A DNA stretch of 64,000 nt from Kordia algicida (GCF_051013375.1 NZ_CP142125.1), one strand, 5' to 3'; shown: positions 16,880 to 25,757, counted from the stretch's first letter. Numbers and translations are program-made. The notes: generated by a model from the letters alone, not told the origin.

Positions 16880-18358
16880 ATGGAACAAGAATATATAAAA
16901 CTCATATTTGGCTTAAAGCTGAAGCAAATACGTACCGATAAGAATTTGTCATTATTTGGCTTGTCTAAAATTACGGGGTTGTCAAAATCGTATTTAAACG
17001 AGATAGAAAAAGGAAAGAAATATCCAAAACCAGATAAAATTGTTATTCTGTCTGAAAAATTGGATGTGCCTTACGATCAGATGGTTTCGTTAAAATTAGA
17101 CAAAAACTTGGCTCCAATTGGAGAATTGTTGCAATCAAAAATTTTAAAAGAAATTCCATTAGAACTTTTTGGAATTAAAGAAAGCAATCTAATTGATATT
17201 GTAGCCAACGCACCAGCAAAAGTCAATGCTTTTATAAGTACAATTATTGAAATAGCGCAGCATTATAATTTTAGCCGAGAAAGCTTTTTTTTAGCTTCAG
17301 TTCGTTCATTTCAAGAAGCCAATAATAATTATTTTAATGATTTAGAAACGCAGGTTTTATCGTTTTCAAAAGCTTATCAAGTAGATTTGACACGACCAAT
17401 TTCTTCAAATTATTTGGAGGAAATTTTAATAGAAGAATACGGATATACAATTCATAAAAATGAACTGAGTTCATATGAAGCTTTAGAAAATTTGCGTTCA
17501 GTTTTTGTGCCGAAAACCAAAACTTTATTGTTAGCCGACGGAATAGACGAAGCACAACGTACATTTGTCTACGCGAAGGAAATCGCCTATAATTTTTTAA
17601 AAATCACAGATAGATTATATACATTTCCATGGATAAAATTTGAAAGTTTTGATGAAGTACTTCATAATTTTTATGCTTCATATTTTGCGGGAGCATTGAT
17701 AATTCCTAAAGATACTTTGACTTTGCAACTAGAAACGCTATTTGCTAAAGAAACTTTTGACAAAAAATCATTTTTACAAATATTACAAACCTTTAACGCT
17801 TCCCCAGAATCATTTTATCAACGATTGACAAATATTTTACCCAAGGCATTTAATATTCAGAATTTATTCTTTCTAAGATTTACACATAAAGCTGGAAGCG
17901 AGAAATTTCACTTAAAAAAAGAACTTCATTTATCACATCAGCATTCGCCACGAGCTAATGAAACCAATGAACATTATTGCCGACGCTGGATATCATTACA
18001 AGTTTTAAAAGATATCAGTGAAAATAAAAATAGTCATGAGTTCAACATTCAAATTTCTAATTATGAGGACGATGGTGCAAAATATTTGTTGTTTTCATCT
18101 GCCACAAACGATCCTTTTAAAGAAGATACTTACAGAAGCATCAGTGTTGGTTTGCTCATCAATAAGCAGTTGGAACGAAAATTAAAATTTTTAGAAGATC
18201 CAACGATCAAGCAACAATCTGTTGGAGTAACATGCGAACGTTGTGCTATTAAAGATTGCGAACTGAGACACGCTCCAGCAATAGTTTTAGAAAAGGAAGC
18301 AAAAAACAAAAAAATAGAACATATTGTTAACGAGTTAAATGCCAAATTCACTTCATAA
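16880..18358 (+). CDS. RamB/ScfR-type XRE-family regulator of the glyoxylate shunt
   Basis: A 492-residue regulator. Residues about 5-65 are an XRE helix-turn-helix (LKLKQIRTDKNLSLFGLSKITGLSKSYLNEIEKG). The middle, around GIDEAQRTFVYAKEIAYNFL, corresponds to the ImmA/IrrE-like segment but lacks the HExxH zinc motif. The C-terminal part has the cysteine cluster CERCAIKDC (about 450-458) followed by ELRHAPA, as in short-chain fatty acyl regulators (DUF2083, PrpR/RamB group). These proteins sense acyl-CoA or related signals and control aceA, aceB or propionate genes. The divergent position next to aceB-aceA makes that its likely target. I prefer the ATG at 16880 over a TTG four codons upstream because the TTG lies inside the -7 box. 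Confidence 0.88.
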   Translation: MEQEYIKLIFGLKLKQIRTDKNLSLFGLSKITGLSKSYLNEIEKGKKYPKPDKIVILSEKLDVPYDQMVSLKLDKNLAPIGELLQSKILKEIPLELFGIKESNLIDIVANAPAKVNAFISTIIEIAQHYNFSRESFFLASVRSFQEANNNYFNDLETQVLSFSKAYQVDLTRPISSNYLEEILIEEYGYTIHKNELSSYEALENLRSVFVPKTKTLLLADGIDEAQRTFVYAKEIAYNFLKITDRLYTFPWIKFESFDEVLHNFYASYFAGALIIPKDTLTLQLETLFAKETFDKKSFLQILQTFNASPESFYQRLTNILPKAFNIQNLFFLRFTHKAGSEKFHLKKELHLSHQHSPRANETNEHYCRRWISLQVLKDISENKNSHEFNIQISNYEDDGAKYLLFSSATNDPFKEDTYRSISVGLLINKQLERKLKFLEDPTIKQQSVGVTCERCAIKDCELRHAPAIVLEKEAKNKKIEHIVNELNAKFTS

Positions 18359-18397
18359 ATAATTCGATTGTTACTGTTGTTATGTTAGCTGTTTTCT

Positions 18398-18574
18398 TCA
18401 GTTTCCAAAACCAGTAAATTGATTTACTACGACAAAAGTGATTACTGCCGAAATATAACCGCCCAACATTTTTCCTATGTGAAGCTTTAACCAATTTTTA
18501 CGAAGTTTTTTTGGGTTTTTGTAAATTAATAAATCTCTTGTAGCAAAGATGATACCGATAGTTCCAAATTCCAG
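18398..18574 (-). pseudogene. C-terminal relic of a membrane protein
   Basis: The minus strand is open here without a start codon. It encodes FGTIGIIFATRDLLIY, then KNPKKLRKNWLKLHIGKMLGG and a hydrophobic end VITFVVVNQFTGFGN before TGA. This reads as the last about 55 residues of a multi-pass membrane protein, cut off upstream by a stop at 18575-18577. No matching N-terminal part lies nearby. It overlaps the relic on the other strand at 18549-18574, so at least one deletion or rearrangement has joined two unrelated gene ends here. Confidence 0.6.
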
Positions 18575-18782
18575 TTACCATATATTGAAGAAAAACTCCA
18601 ATTGGGAATTTTCAGATTTGGCAACACATATGTTTGGTGACAAAGTGAAAGAATGGAAAAGCTATCGCAACCGAGTGTTATCTACAGAAATGCAGCGTGT
18701 ATTTTCTAATAAATTTTTGCAAGATTTGAAATTACACATGCCCAATGAAACAAATGAGGAAGATTTAATTGTTTCATTATAA
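18549..18782 (+). pseudogene. C-terminal relic of an unrecognised protein
   Basis: A 77-codon frame ending in TAA at 18780. The first part, over the opposite-strand relic, is junk-like. From about codon 10 on it reads like the well-formed end of a protein (ILKKNSNWEFSDLATHMFG, EWKSYRNRVLSTEMQRVFSN, LQDLKLHMPNETNEEDLIVSL). I do not recognise the family. A genuine small gene is possible but the missing N-terminal domain and the neighbouring relic favour decay. Confidence 0.4.
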
Positions 18783-18856
18783 AGTAAAATCTTTAGTAAT
18801 AGAGTTGTATAAACTTATGGAATTTAATATTTTTAGGAACGTTAACACAAACTGAG

Positions 18857-19795
18857 TTGAGTTATCTAACTAATTTTTTTGAAACACATTTGGTAAAAAC
18901 GCCAACGATTCCCGCAGAAGAAATCGCAAAGTTTCATGCCAACAATTGGCATGTAGACGATTTTTATTTGCAATATCAAAACTACAGCGTTTTGCAAAAT
19001 CCGTTTCGAAAATTCCCCTACTATTCAGCCGTTAATGTAGATGGAAAACAATTCCATAAACTAAAAAGAGATACAATTTTTGAAGGAAGTGAACGCTGGG
19101 AAAAAGACGCGCGAATTCCATTAGAAACACAATGGGGAAAAGCATTGTATGATGCCGAAAAGTATGATTTTGACAAAGGTCATATGGCAAAAAGAGAAGA
19201 TGTACAATGGGGAAATAACGCTGAAGCTGCACGTTTGGCAGCGCGATCAACATTTTACTACACCAATGCAATTCCGCAAGTAAGTAAGCTAAATAGAGGT
19301 GTTTGGAAAAGCATCGAAAACTATATTTTACACCATGAAACTATTAAAAACAGTATGAAAATCTGTTTGTTTAGTGGTCCCGTTTTTAGAGAAAACGATC
19401 CAGAGTTTTTGAAAAAAGTAAATGATGAAAAGGTACAATTGCCCTACTTATTCTGGAAAGTGGTGTATTATGTAAAAGATAATGAATTATACAGAGCAGG
19501 TTTTTTAACGAGTCAGCAACGGCAAATGCAGAAAAAGCGAATTGTAAAACCTGTGAGTCGTTCGGAAGAAGGTGTACGAAGCACACATTTTAACGCGTTT
19601 AAAGATGCAGAGACCTATCAGGTGAATGTTTCGTTTATTGAGCAACTCAGTCGGTTGTCGTTTCAAGCTGCCGCAGAAATGTTTCAAAGCAACGATCCTG
19701 AACAAATCATACTTTCACGTGTCAATGTACGGAGCGATGCTCACGAAAGTGTAAAATTAGAAGCAATTGCCAATAGTATAAATTTAAAATTATAA
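18857..19795 (+). CDS. DNA/RNA non-specific endonuclease, cytosolic form
   Basis: A Mg-dependent sugar-non-specific nuclease of the Serratia/NucA type (Endonuclease_NS). The active-site motif is FDKGHMAKREDVQWG (about residues 112-126; catalytic His in D-K-G-H, where the family usually has DRGH). The metal-site strand TFYYTNAIPQVSKLNRGVWKSIENYI supplies the Asn and the following Gln/Asn/Glu pattern. The core is complete. There is no signal peptide, unlike secreted members, so the enzyme would act on the cell's own or an invader's nucleic acid unless held in check. No in-frame ATG exists near the start; the TTG at 18857 is the best start available, and the frame is open back to 18803. It is the first gene of a tight operon with a CHAT protease (16-base gap). 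Confidence 0.85.
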   Translation: MSYLTNFFETHLVKTPTIPAEEIAKFHANNWHVDDFYLQYQNYSVLQNPFRKFPYYSAVNVDGKQFHKLKRDTIFEGSERWEKDARIPLETQWGKALYDAEKYDFDKGHMAKREDVQWGNNAEAARLAARSTFYYTNAIPQVSKLNRGVWKSIENYILHHETIKNSMKICLFSGPVFRENDPEFLKKVNDEKVQLPYLFWKVVYYVKDNELYRAGFLTSQQRQMQKKRIVKPVSRSEEGVRSTHFNAFKDAETYQVNVSFIEQLSRLSFQAAAEMFQSNDPEQIILSRVNVRSDAHESVKLEAIANSINLKL

Positions 19796-19811
19796 CGTCA
19801 TTTCAACTACA

Positions 19812-20765
19812 GTGAAAATATTATTCATAAAGGCAAATCCTATTGATAGCGATGCATTGCGCTTGGATGTGGAAGAAAATGCGATACGCGAAGTTTTGGG
19901 CGGAAGCGAAAAGAAAGAATTGTTTTTATTTGAATCGCGTGGCGCAGTAACGAAAGATTTATTGATCGATCATTTATTAAAGATTGAACCCAATATTCTA
20001 CATATTTCGGGACACGGAAACACTGATGAACAGTTGCTTTTGGAAGATGTAGAAGGTTACAAAGAAGAAGTTTCTATTGAAAAACTATCGGCAGTTTTAT
20101 CAGGGTTTCTATCACATATCGATTGTGTATTTCTAAACACCTGTCACAGTTTGGCAGGAATTGACAATTTTAATAAAGACATTCCTTATATCATCGGGAT
20201 GAATAATGAAATTCCAGATGATGTCGCCATCAATTTTTCAAAAACATTCTACAACGTTTTATTTAACGGAAGAACGATTAAAGATGCGTTTAAAATCGCT
20301 TTAGCAACCATTGCATTAACCGATCAGGGAGACGAGCACATTCCGAAATTAATCGTAAACAAAGAAGCTGTCAAAGCTGATGAAGCCAAAGATATCAAAG
20401 AAAACGAAAACGAATTGGTAAGTACGATTGTTTCTGAAGAAGAAATTGAAGTTGCCAAAAACGGCTATACAAAAAGTGTCAATTTTCATTACCGATTAAT
20501 TTATGTTGCGATTGCGCTGAGTATAGGTTTGGCAGTTTTTCTATTTATGACTAACGGACAAGATATCGCATCTTCCTTGCTAGGATTGATTCCAGGTGCT
20601 TTTAGCAGTTATCCTTTTTTAGAAATTCAGAAGAAAAAAAACAGAATTACACTCATCAAAGTATTCGAACTCAAGCGAAAGCGTTTGCTCAATGCCTTGT
20701 CGCAACTTACAGATAGTGAGCGCAAAGAATTAAATGATGAATTCATGCGATTGATAATCGTTTAA
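19812..20765 (+). CDS. Membrane-anchored CHAT (caspase-like) protease
   Basis: A 317-residue protein starting with GTG. Residues 1-180 form a CHAT domain, the bacterial caspase/separase-like peptidase fold. The catalytic dyad is visible as His68 in ILHISGHGN and Cys111 in VFLNTCHS, with the usual N-terminal strand MKILFIKANP. An acidic linker (about 185-215) leads to a two-segment membrane hairpin (about 228-246 and 252-270) and a basic C-terminal tail (KKKNRITLIKVFELKRKR). CHAT proteases act as effectors or activators in several prokaryotic conflict systems, for example TPR-CHAT with type III-E CRISPR and proteases beside bacterial gasdermins. The genes on either side are a nuclease without a signal peptide and a membrane protein, so cleavage of one of them is the obvious hypothesis. 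Confidence 0.82.
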   Translation: MKILFIKANPIDSDALRLDVEENAIREVLGGSEKKELFLFESRGAVTKDLLIDHLLKIEPNILHISGHGNTDEQLLLEDVEGYKEEVSIEKLSAVLSGFLSHIDCVFLNTCHSLAGIDNFNKDIPYIIGMNNEIPDDVAINFSKTFYNVLFNGRTIKDAFKIALATIALTDQGDEHIPKLIVNKEAVKADEAKDIKENENELVSTIVSEEEIEVAKNGYTKSVNFHYRLIYVAIALSIGLAVFLFMTNGQDIASSLLGLIPGAFSSYPFLEIQKKKNRITLIKVFELKRKRLLNALSQLTDSERKELNDEFMRLIIV

Positions 20766-20779
20766 AAGAACAACTATTT

Positions 20780-21871
20780 ATGAAAACATATAAATCGATA
20801 GAAGAAACGATTGCTGAAGTTCGCAAAAAAGACAGGCGCTATAATTACATTGTATTGATTTTTACTTTAGTGATGATTGCTTTTATTATTACGGTCATTG
20901 TGTACGATCAAAATCTAAAAAAGCAAGAAGTTATCATTGAAGATAATGCTACTGTGATTAAAATGAATGAAATAGAATTGGCAAGATATAAAACGCAACA
21001 AATAGAAAATGAACGTTTGCGCAGGCAAGATTCTATTCGTACAGATTCGATCACGCGTTTGGTTTCTACCTTAAATAAAGAATTGGCTACCATCAAAAAA
21101 CAATTGGCAAGAAGTAGCGGATCGAGTAGTGATAAAAAAGCAGTATTGACGAATATTAACTTGGCTCAGGATAAAATTAACCGAATTACCAATAATATTA
21201 GCGACAATACCATAGTGCGTTATTACAAACGTAGACGTGATGGCAATCGTATAGAAAACTTAATACAAACGATGAAAAACCCGAGTTTTCGATTGAATAT
21301 TAAAGATGTTCCAAATGACAACGGACGTTACGCTGTAAACACCGTTTGGTATGGAAGTGACGTAAACAAATCAGAACTTTCTGTATTGGTCAATAGTTTG
21401 AAAAATAGTGGTGTAGCTATTAAAAATATCAAAGAATTTGATAATCCACGGACAAGCGGTTGGAAAAGTAAAGCCATTGAAATTGGTTACGAAGCAGTAA
21501 GACCAAATAAAACACAACTTACTAAAAGCGAACAAGAAATTCTCCGTGTAAGTAATAATAATATCAAATACAATGTTCGATTTTATTCATACAAGCCAAA
21601 TGAACGAATAAAAAATCAACTTACAACGCTCATTAAGAAAGAAAATTATTCGATCACAGTATATCCAGATTGGAAGGAGAAATATGCTTTTTTTTCGAAT
21701 GAACCAACCGTTTTTTATTATGATAAAAATATCAAAGACATTGCTGAAAAATTAGCCTCAACATTATCAGATCAAGTGAGTGGAGTTACATTTAATGTAA
21801 AATTAGGAAACGGTTACGGAATTAAGGCAGCAGAAAAGAAAAATACGTTTATTATTCATTATACGGAGTAA
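20780..21871 (+). CDS. Membrane coiled-coil protein with duplicated C-terminal domain
   Basis: A 363-residue protein, 14 bases after the CHAT gene. Residues 1-21 are charged (RKKDRRYN) and cytosolic by the positive-inside rule. One membrane segment spans about 22-42. A coiled coil (about 45-115, rich in Glu/Gln/Arg/Leu) precedes a Ser/Gly linker. The C-terminal part looks like two copies of a small alpha/beta unit, about 184-242 (VNTVWYG ... LVNSLKNSGVAIKNI) and about 264-315 (NVRFYSY ... LTTLIKKENYSITVYP), then an ending LASTLSDQVSGVTFNVKLGNGYG. The style recalls the LytR C-terminal domain, but I cannot confirm homology. The topology places this domain outside the cytoplasm, which would suit a sensor for the CHAT protease. 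Confidence 0.75.
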   Translation: MKTYKSIEETIAEVRKKDRRYNYIVLIFTLVMIAFIITVIVYDQNLKKQEVIIEDNATVIKMNEIELARYKTQQIENERLRRQDSIRTDSITRLVSTLNKELATIKKQLARSSGSSSDKKAVLTNINLAQDKINRITNNISDNTIVRYYKRRRDGNRIENLIQTMKNPSFRLNIKDVPNDNGRYAVNTVWYGSDVNKSELSVLVNSLKNSGVAIKNIKEFDNPRTSGWKSKAIEIGYEAVRPNKTQLTKSEQEILRVSNNNIKYNVRFYSYKPNERIKNQLTTLIKKENYSITVYPDWKEKYAFFSNEPTVFYYDKNIKDIAEKLASTLSDQVSGVTFNVKLGNGYGIKAAEKKNTFIIHYTE

Positions 21872-21908
21872 ACTATTTTAAAGTGTAAATGGTATAAGTT
21901 CCTACGAA

Positions 21909-22484
21909 TTACCGCGTATCTCTACTTTTGATATTTTTTGTACACAATCGAATAATTTCTGCAATGCGCTTTTCGCGAGTGGTTTCACGTTTTGCCTGAT
22001 GCAGCCAATACAAATAACTTTTTCGGTACGATGGACTGAAATTTTGATAGTTTTCAAACGCTTTTGGATGTTTGTCAAATGCTATTTGTAAATCTTTCGG
22101 AATTACCAAATTTTCTACATCATCAAGTGCTGTCCATGAACCATCTTTAATCGCAGCAATCATTTTTTGCGTACCACTTTCGTGCATTTTTCCTTCCGCA
22201 GTCAATTCAACGATATACGTTTTATTGAGTTTACTCCAAACACTTTTAGGCTTTCGCGGACAAAAATATTGTCGCCTGCGTTCGTCATCTAGTTTTTTTA
22301 CGGTACTATCAATCCAGCCAAAACACAAGGCAACTTTTACGGCTTCTTCCCAGCGCATGCTTTCTGTTGCAGAACTTACTTTATAAAAGATGAGGTATAC
22401 GCCAGAAGACGTGTCATAGTTTTTCTCCAACCACGCACGCCATTCGACATCATTTTTAAAGTATAGTTCTTCGCGATCTTTCAT
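21909..22484 (-). CDS. YdeI/OmpD-associated (OmdA) family protein
   Basis: A 191-residue soluble protein. The N-terminal half has the family motifs WRAWLEKNYDTSSGVYLIFYKV, SMRWEEAVKVALCFGWIDSTVKKLDD and the FCPRKPKSVWSKLNK block. The C-terminal end has the OmdA helical segment, FSPSYRKSYLYWLHQAKRETTREKRIAEII. Members are annotated as bacteriocin-protection or OmpD-associated proteins; the biochemical role is unsettled. It is convergent with the CHAT operon and six bases from the start of the M28 peptidase gene's stop on the same strand, so the two may be co-transcribed. Confidence 0.88.
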   Translation of the reverse strand: MKDREELYFKNDVEWRAWLEKNYDTSSGVYLIFYKVSSATESMRWEEAVKVALCFGWIDSTVKKLDDERRRQYFCPRKPKSVWSKLNKTYIVELTAEGKMHESGTQKMIAAIKDGSWTALDDVENLVIPKDLQIAFDKHPKAFENYQNFSPSYRKSYLYWLHQAKRETTREKRIAEIIRLCTKNIKSRDTR

Positions 22485-22490
22485 ACCTTT

Positions 22491-23828
22491 TTATCTAAAC
22501 GTTTTCGCAGGAAATACAATCAAACTTTCATGTCCGTTTTTCCCAACAGAAGCAATTCCGAAATAATAATTATCAATCACAATTCCTTTTAAAGTAAATT
22601 CTGTTACATCGCCAACAAAACGTGAATGTTGCCATTGTGGCGCAGTCGTATCTCTCCAATAAATTTTATAACCAATAATATTGTCATCTTCCGATTTTTT
22701 CCAACGAAATTTCACGCTCGGTTCTACAATTCCACCAATTTCAACACTTTTTGGAGGAAGTGGCGACCAAGCTAAACTTGCCAAGTTGATCGCGTTTACA
22801 GCCGTTAATTTTTTAGCATACGGAAAGTTGACGCCTTCAATCACATCGCCATATTTTATACCATTTTCTTCACGAATATCTTGATGCTGACGATTGTAAT
22901 TTTCATGCGCTTCCATAATTCGGATTCCCGCAAAACCTAAGTCATTAAAAGGTCTATGATGTCCGCCACGACCAAATCTGTCCAAGCGATAAATTAGCAC
23001 CGGATTCATTTCAGGCATATACGTTTTTACGTTTTTATGAACGTATCTTGCGAGTTGTCTTGAAATTCCATCTACTTCACCACCATAAAAGCGACGTCTT
23101 CTGCGTTGGCGTTCGGTTTCGTTGGCAGGAACTGGTTCGGAGAAAATTCGGAACGAACGATTGTCAATCACGCCATCGACACCTTCAATATTTCCAATCA
23201 TATCATTATTTAATACACCAATAATATCCCAACCTTGTTCTTTTGCATATTGTGCCAAGCCACGTCCGCCGAACAATCCTTGTTCTTCACCTGAAAGTCC
23301 TACGTAAATGATGCTGTTTTCAAATTCATAATTTGATAATACACGCGCAGCTTCAATCGTTCCAGCCATTCCAGAAGCATTGTCATTTGCACCTGGCGCG
23401 TCGGTGGTAAAATCCATAGTATCACTTGCGCGGGAATCAATATCGCCACTCATAATAATATAGCGATTTGGATATTTTGTGCCTTTCTGAACCGCAACAA
23501 CATTGACAACCCAAGCGTCTTTAGGAACACGATCATTTCCTTTTTTCGTCACAAAATCTTTTTGATAAAATACATTTAGACAATTATCACAAGAGCTTGA
23601 AATTTTATCAAATTCGTTTTTTATCCAACGTCTTGCAGCACCAATTCCGCGTGTTTCCGAAATGGTGTCACTAAAGGTGTTACGCGTTCCGAAGTTTGCT
23701 AGCGTTCTGATGTCATTTTCTATACGATCAGCAGAAACGGCATCGATGATATCGTACAAACGTTGATCGGTTTGTGCCATTGAAAATGTTATTGAAAAGA
23801 GTAGGATGGAAGTGAGGATTTTTTTCAT
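22491..23828 (-). CDS. Secreted M28-family metallopeptidase with FN3-like domain
   Basis: A 445-residue exported protein (signal peptide to about residue 19, SMAQ). The M28 aminopeptidase-type core shows GANDNASG (metal Asp149), LSGEEQGLFGGRG (catalytic/metal Glu181-182), NNDMIGN (Asp209) and a late His in the GGHHRPFNDLGFAG/EAHENYNRQHQ region. Unusually, the first metal-ligand position, normally His in the motif (G/A)HxDS, reads SGDIDSR, so Asp129 replaces His. The last about 85 residues (VKFRWKKSEDDNIIGYKIYWRDT ... FGIASVGKNGHES) look like a fibronectin type III domain. It overlaps the TMEM175-like gene by four bases, so these genes are co-transcribed. Confidence 0.88.
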   Translation of the reverse strand: MKKILTSILLFSITFSMAQTDQRLYDIIDAVSADRIENDIRTLANFGTRNTFSDTISETRGIGAARRWIKNEFDKISSSCDNCLNVFYQKDFVTKKGNDRVPKDAWVVNVVAVQKGTKYPNRYIIMSGDIDSRASDTMDFTTDAPGANDNASGMAGTIEAARVLSNYEFENSIIYVGLSGEEQGLFGGRGLAQYAKEQGWDIIGVLNNDMIGNIEGVDGVIDNRSFRIFSEPVPANETERQRRRRRFYGGEVDGISRQLARYVHKNVKTYMPEMNPVLIYRLDRFGRGGHHRPFNDLGFAGIRIMEAHENYNRQHQDIREENGIKYGDVIEGVNFPYAKKLTAVNAINLASLAWSPLPPKSVEIGGIVEPSVKFRWKKSEDDNIIGYKIYWRDTTAPQWQHSRFVGDVTEFTLKGIVIDNYYFGIASVGKNGHESLIVFPAKTFR

Positions 23829-24457
23829 GAAAATAAATTGTTTTGTGGATATTTTTTGTGAAATGTTTTGCTGTGAATATAACAGAGTAGTCCAAGAATA
23901 CTATAAATAATTCCAGGTAACCCGAATTTGATTCCTAATTGAAAATATGCGAGTACAGAAGATATCAATCCTACTAAAACAAAGATGAAAAAGTGTCTTT
24001 TGTAAAATTGTAAGATCAATGGATTTTCGTTTTTAGTGTCTTTTTTGTATGCGCGTTTGTACATTAAAACCAAACATAGAAATATGAGTGAGAATCCTAC
24101 GCTGTATAGTTGAAATAATTCTGAAAGTTCCGTGATTGACATGCGTGTTTTTAGAATTACAGCCGTTGCTAGCGATTTTAACGGAAACACGTAAAACAGA
24201 ATCATAAATAGAAAAAAAGTATTGTAGGCAATGATCCAATTGTCAACATATTTGGTGCGTCGGAAAAAGTTGTAATGCAATTTCCAAAGAGCAATCATCA
24301 CAAAAAAACTGATTCCAAAGCTAATAAACATCGGCAATTCTTCTTTAAGAGATGAAAAGTCTGCGTTAGCACCAAGATTGACAACCATGAGCGTAGCAGC
24401 AAATGCGAAAACGGCGTCGCTTAACGATTCGAGTCGGTTTTTAGAATGTTTTATCAT
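23825..24457 (-). CDS. TMEM175-like (DUF1211) potassium channel family protein
   Basis: I start this gene at the ATG at 24457, because the family's first motif follows at once: RLESLSDAVFAFAATLMVVNL. In the family this reads RxxxFSDxVxAIxxTL and lines the pore; here Leu replaces the Phe. Six hydrophobic segments follow, consistent with one TMEM175 repeat (the bacterial proteins form tetramers). The length (210 aa) is usual. An upstream in-frame start would add a 16-residue extension overlapping the preceding gene. The start lies 4 bases after the stop of 24462-25757 and its end overlaps the M28 peptidase gene, so the three form an operon. Confidence 0.8.
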   Translation of the reverse strand: MIKHSKNRLESLSDAVFAFAATLMVVNLGANADFSSLKEELPMFISFGISFFVMIALWKLHYNFFRRTKYVDNWIIAYNTFFLFMILFYVFPLKSLATAVILKTRMSITELSELFQLYSVGFSLIFLCLVLMYKRAYKKDTKNENPLILQFYKRHFFIFVLVGLISSVLAYFQLGIKFGLPGIIYSILGLLCYIHSKTFHKKYPQNNLFS

Positions 24458-24461
24458 TGGT

Positions 24462-25757
24462 TTATTCTTTGGTATAATGAAATGGAACAATTGATGTGTC
24501 GCCATTTTTTTGTTTCATCGTGACAAAAACGACCATGTTATTTTTATCGATTGATTCAAACGTCATTCCTTCAAAAATTGCTTTGTTTTTGGTGACTCTA
24601 ATCAGTGGGAAATCGACCGTTTCATCTTTCGTTTCCCAACCTTTCAATTCGTTGTTAAAGTGTTTTAGACGTAAAAGGAGACTGTTATTTACTTCCGAAA
24701 TCGTTTCTATTTCATAAAAAATCACTTTTCCATCTACAATTAGCTTGAAGGTTGCCATCATAGAATCGCCAGAAGGTTCGCTCCAGTTTTCTTCGGTAAT
24801 TCCACCAAAAGCTTTACCTTTCCAATTGCCCGCAATCCAACGAATGTTTTCCAATTTGGGTTCAAGTGATATTTCTGGTTCGGCTACAATCGCAATTTTG
24901 GTATTTGATTTATTTACCGCAATACGTGTAATATTGTCAAATTGTTCTTCATCGAATAGTTTTACAATTCTCCAATCGCCTTTTCCTTTGTTTTCTAATT
25001 CCATTGCTTTCCAACCAGAATTTAACGTAGGATTTAAGTGATAGAGTGCTTTTCCTTTTCCCATTAAAATAGTCCCATCTGCCAACCAACACATGTCTTC
25101 TACATTCGGAATTGTGGTTGCAATTCTTTTCGTTTCACCTGTTTTTACGTTTAGGGAACGAATTTCCCATGCGTCTTTTTTCTTTTTGATATAACTGATT
25201 AAATCTGAATTTGGAATTTTGTGTAGCGAGCGTCCAATGTTTGTATCAACCGTTTTGTGGGTGTTTTTTTTAAGGTTTGAAACGACAAGTTTATGCGGTT
25301 CGCCTAAGACAAAAGAGACTAATATGTTTCTAGAGTGCCAAACATGATAGCCGATTTTCAAATCTTTCAGTAGTGATTTATTTTTCCCTTTATGGTAATA
25401 ATATAAATGTTGTGCACCTGTGGTGTCTAATCGAATCGCAGAAATATATTTGCTTTTTGGAACTTGCGTTGGCGAATATTCACTTCCTTGTTTTGTATCT
25501 GAAAGCCACTTTTTTCTGCCGTTTGTATATGAAACTACATCTGTTTGTCCATCGCGCGTAGACGCAAATAAAATAGTGTTTTGGTATTGAAAGGAAGGTT
25601 GATTGTCGTAACCTTCGTTGTTAGAAATGTTTTTTCCGTTGCTGACTTTTATTTTATGTTTTTTTGCAGAAAGGTCAAAAAGATATACTTCTGTGTTTGT
25701 TTGAGACAACACGGCAAGCGGAATCATAACTACTAAAAATTGTAGCATTCTTTTCAT
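24462..25757 (-). CDS. Exported propeller protein with C-terminal DUF6265-like domain
   Basis: A 431-residue protein with a signal peptide (to about residue 19, VLSQ). Residues about 20-285 have weak TolB/WD40-type repeats (NQPSFQYQNTILFASTRDGQTDVVSY, YSPTQVPKSKYISAI, NVEDMCWLADGTILMG). Residues about 305-430 carry a separate beta-rich domain starting IRWIAGNWKG and continuing EENWSEPSGDSMMATFKLI, which matches the DUF6265 pattern. That domain often stands alone as a secreted protein, so a fusion with a propeller is worth noting. It is the first gene of an operon with the TMEM175-like and M28 genes. Confidence 0.8.
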   Translation of the reverse strand: MKRMLQFLVVMIPLAVLSQTNTEVYLFDLSAKKHKIKVSNGKNISNNEGYDNQPSFQYQNTILFASTRDGQTDVVSYTNGRKKWLSDTKQGSEYSPTQVPKSKYISAIRLDTTGAQHLYYYHKGKNKSLLKDLKIGYHVWHSRNILVSFVLGEPHKLVVSNLKKNTHKTVDTNIGRSLHKIPNSDLISYIKKKKDAWEIRSLNVKTGETKRIATTIPNVEDMCWLADGTILMGKGKALYHLNPTLNSGWKAMELENKGKGDWRIVKLFDEEQFDNITRIAVNKSNTKIAIVAEPEISLEPKLENIRWIAGNWKGKAFGGITEENWSEPSGDSMMATFKLIVDGKVIFYEIETISEVNNSLLLRLKHFNNELKGWETKDETVDFPLIRVTKNKAIFEGMTFESIDKNNMVVFVTMKQKNGDTSIVPFHYTKE

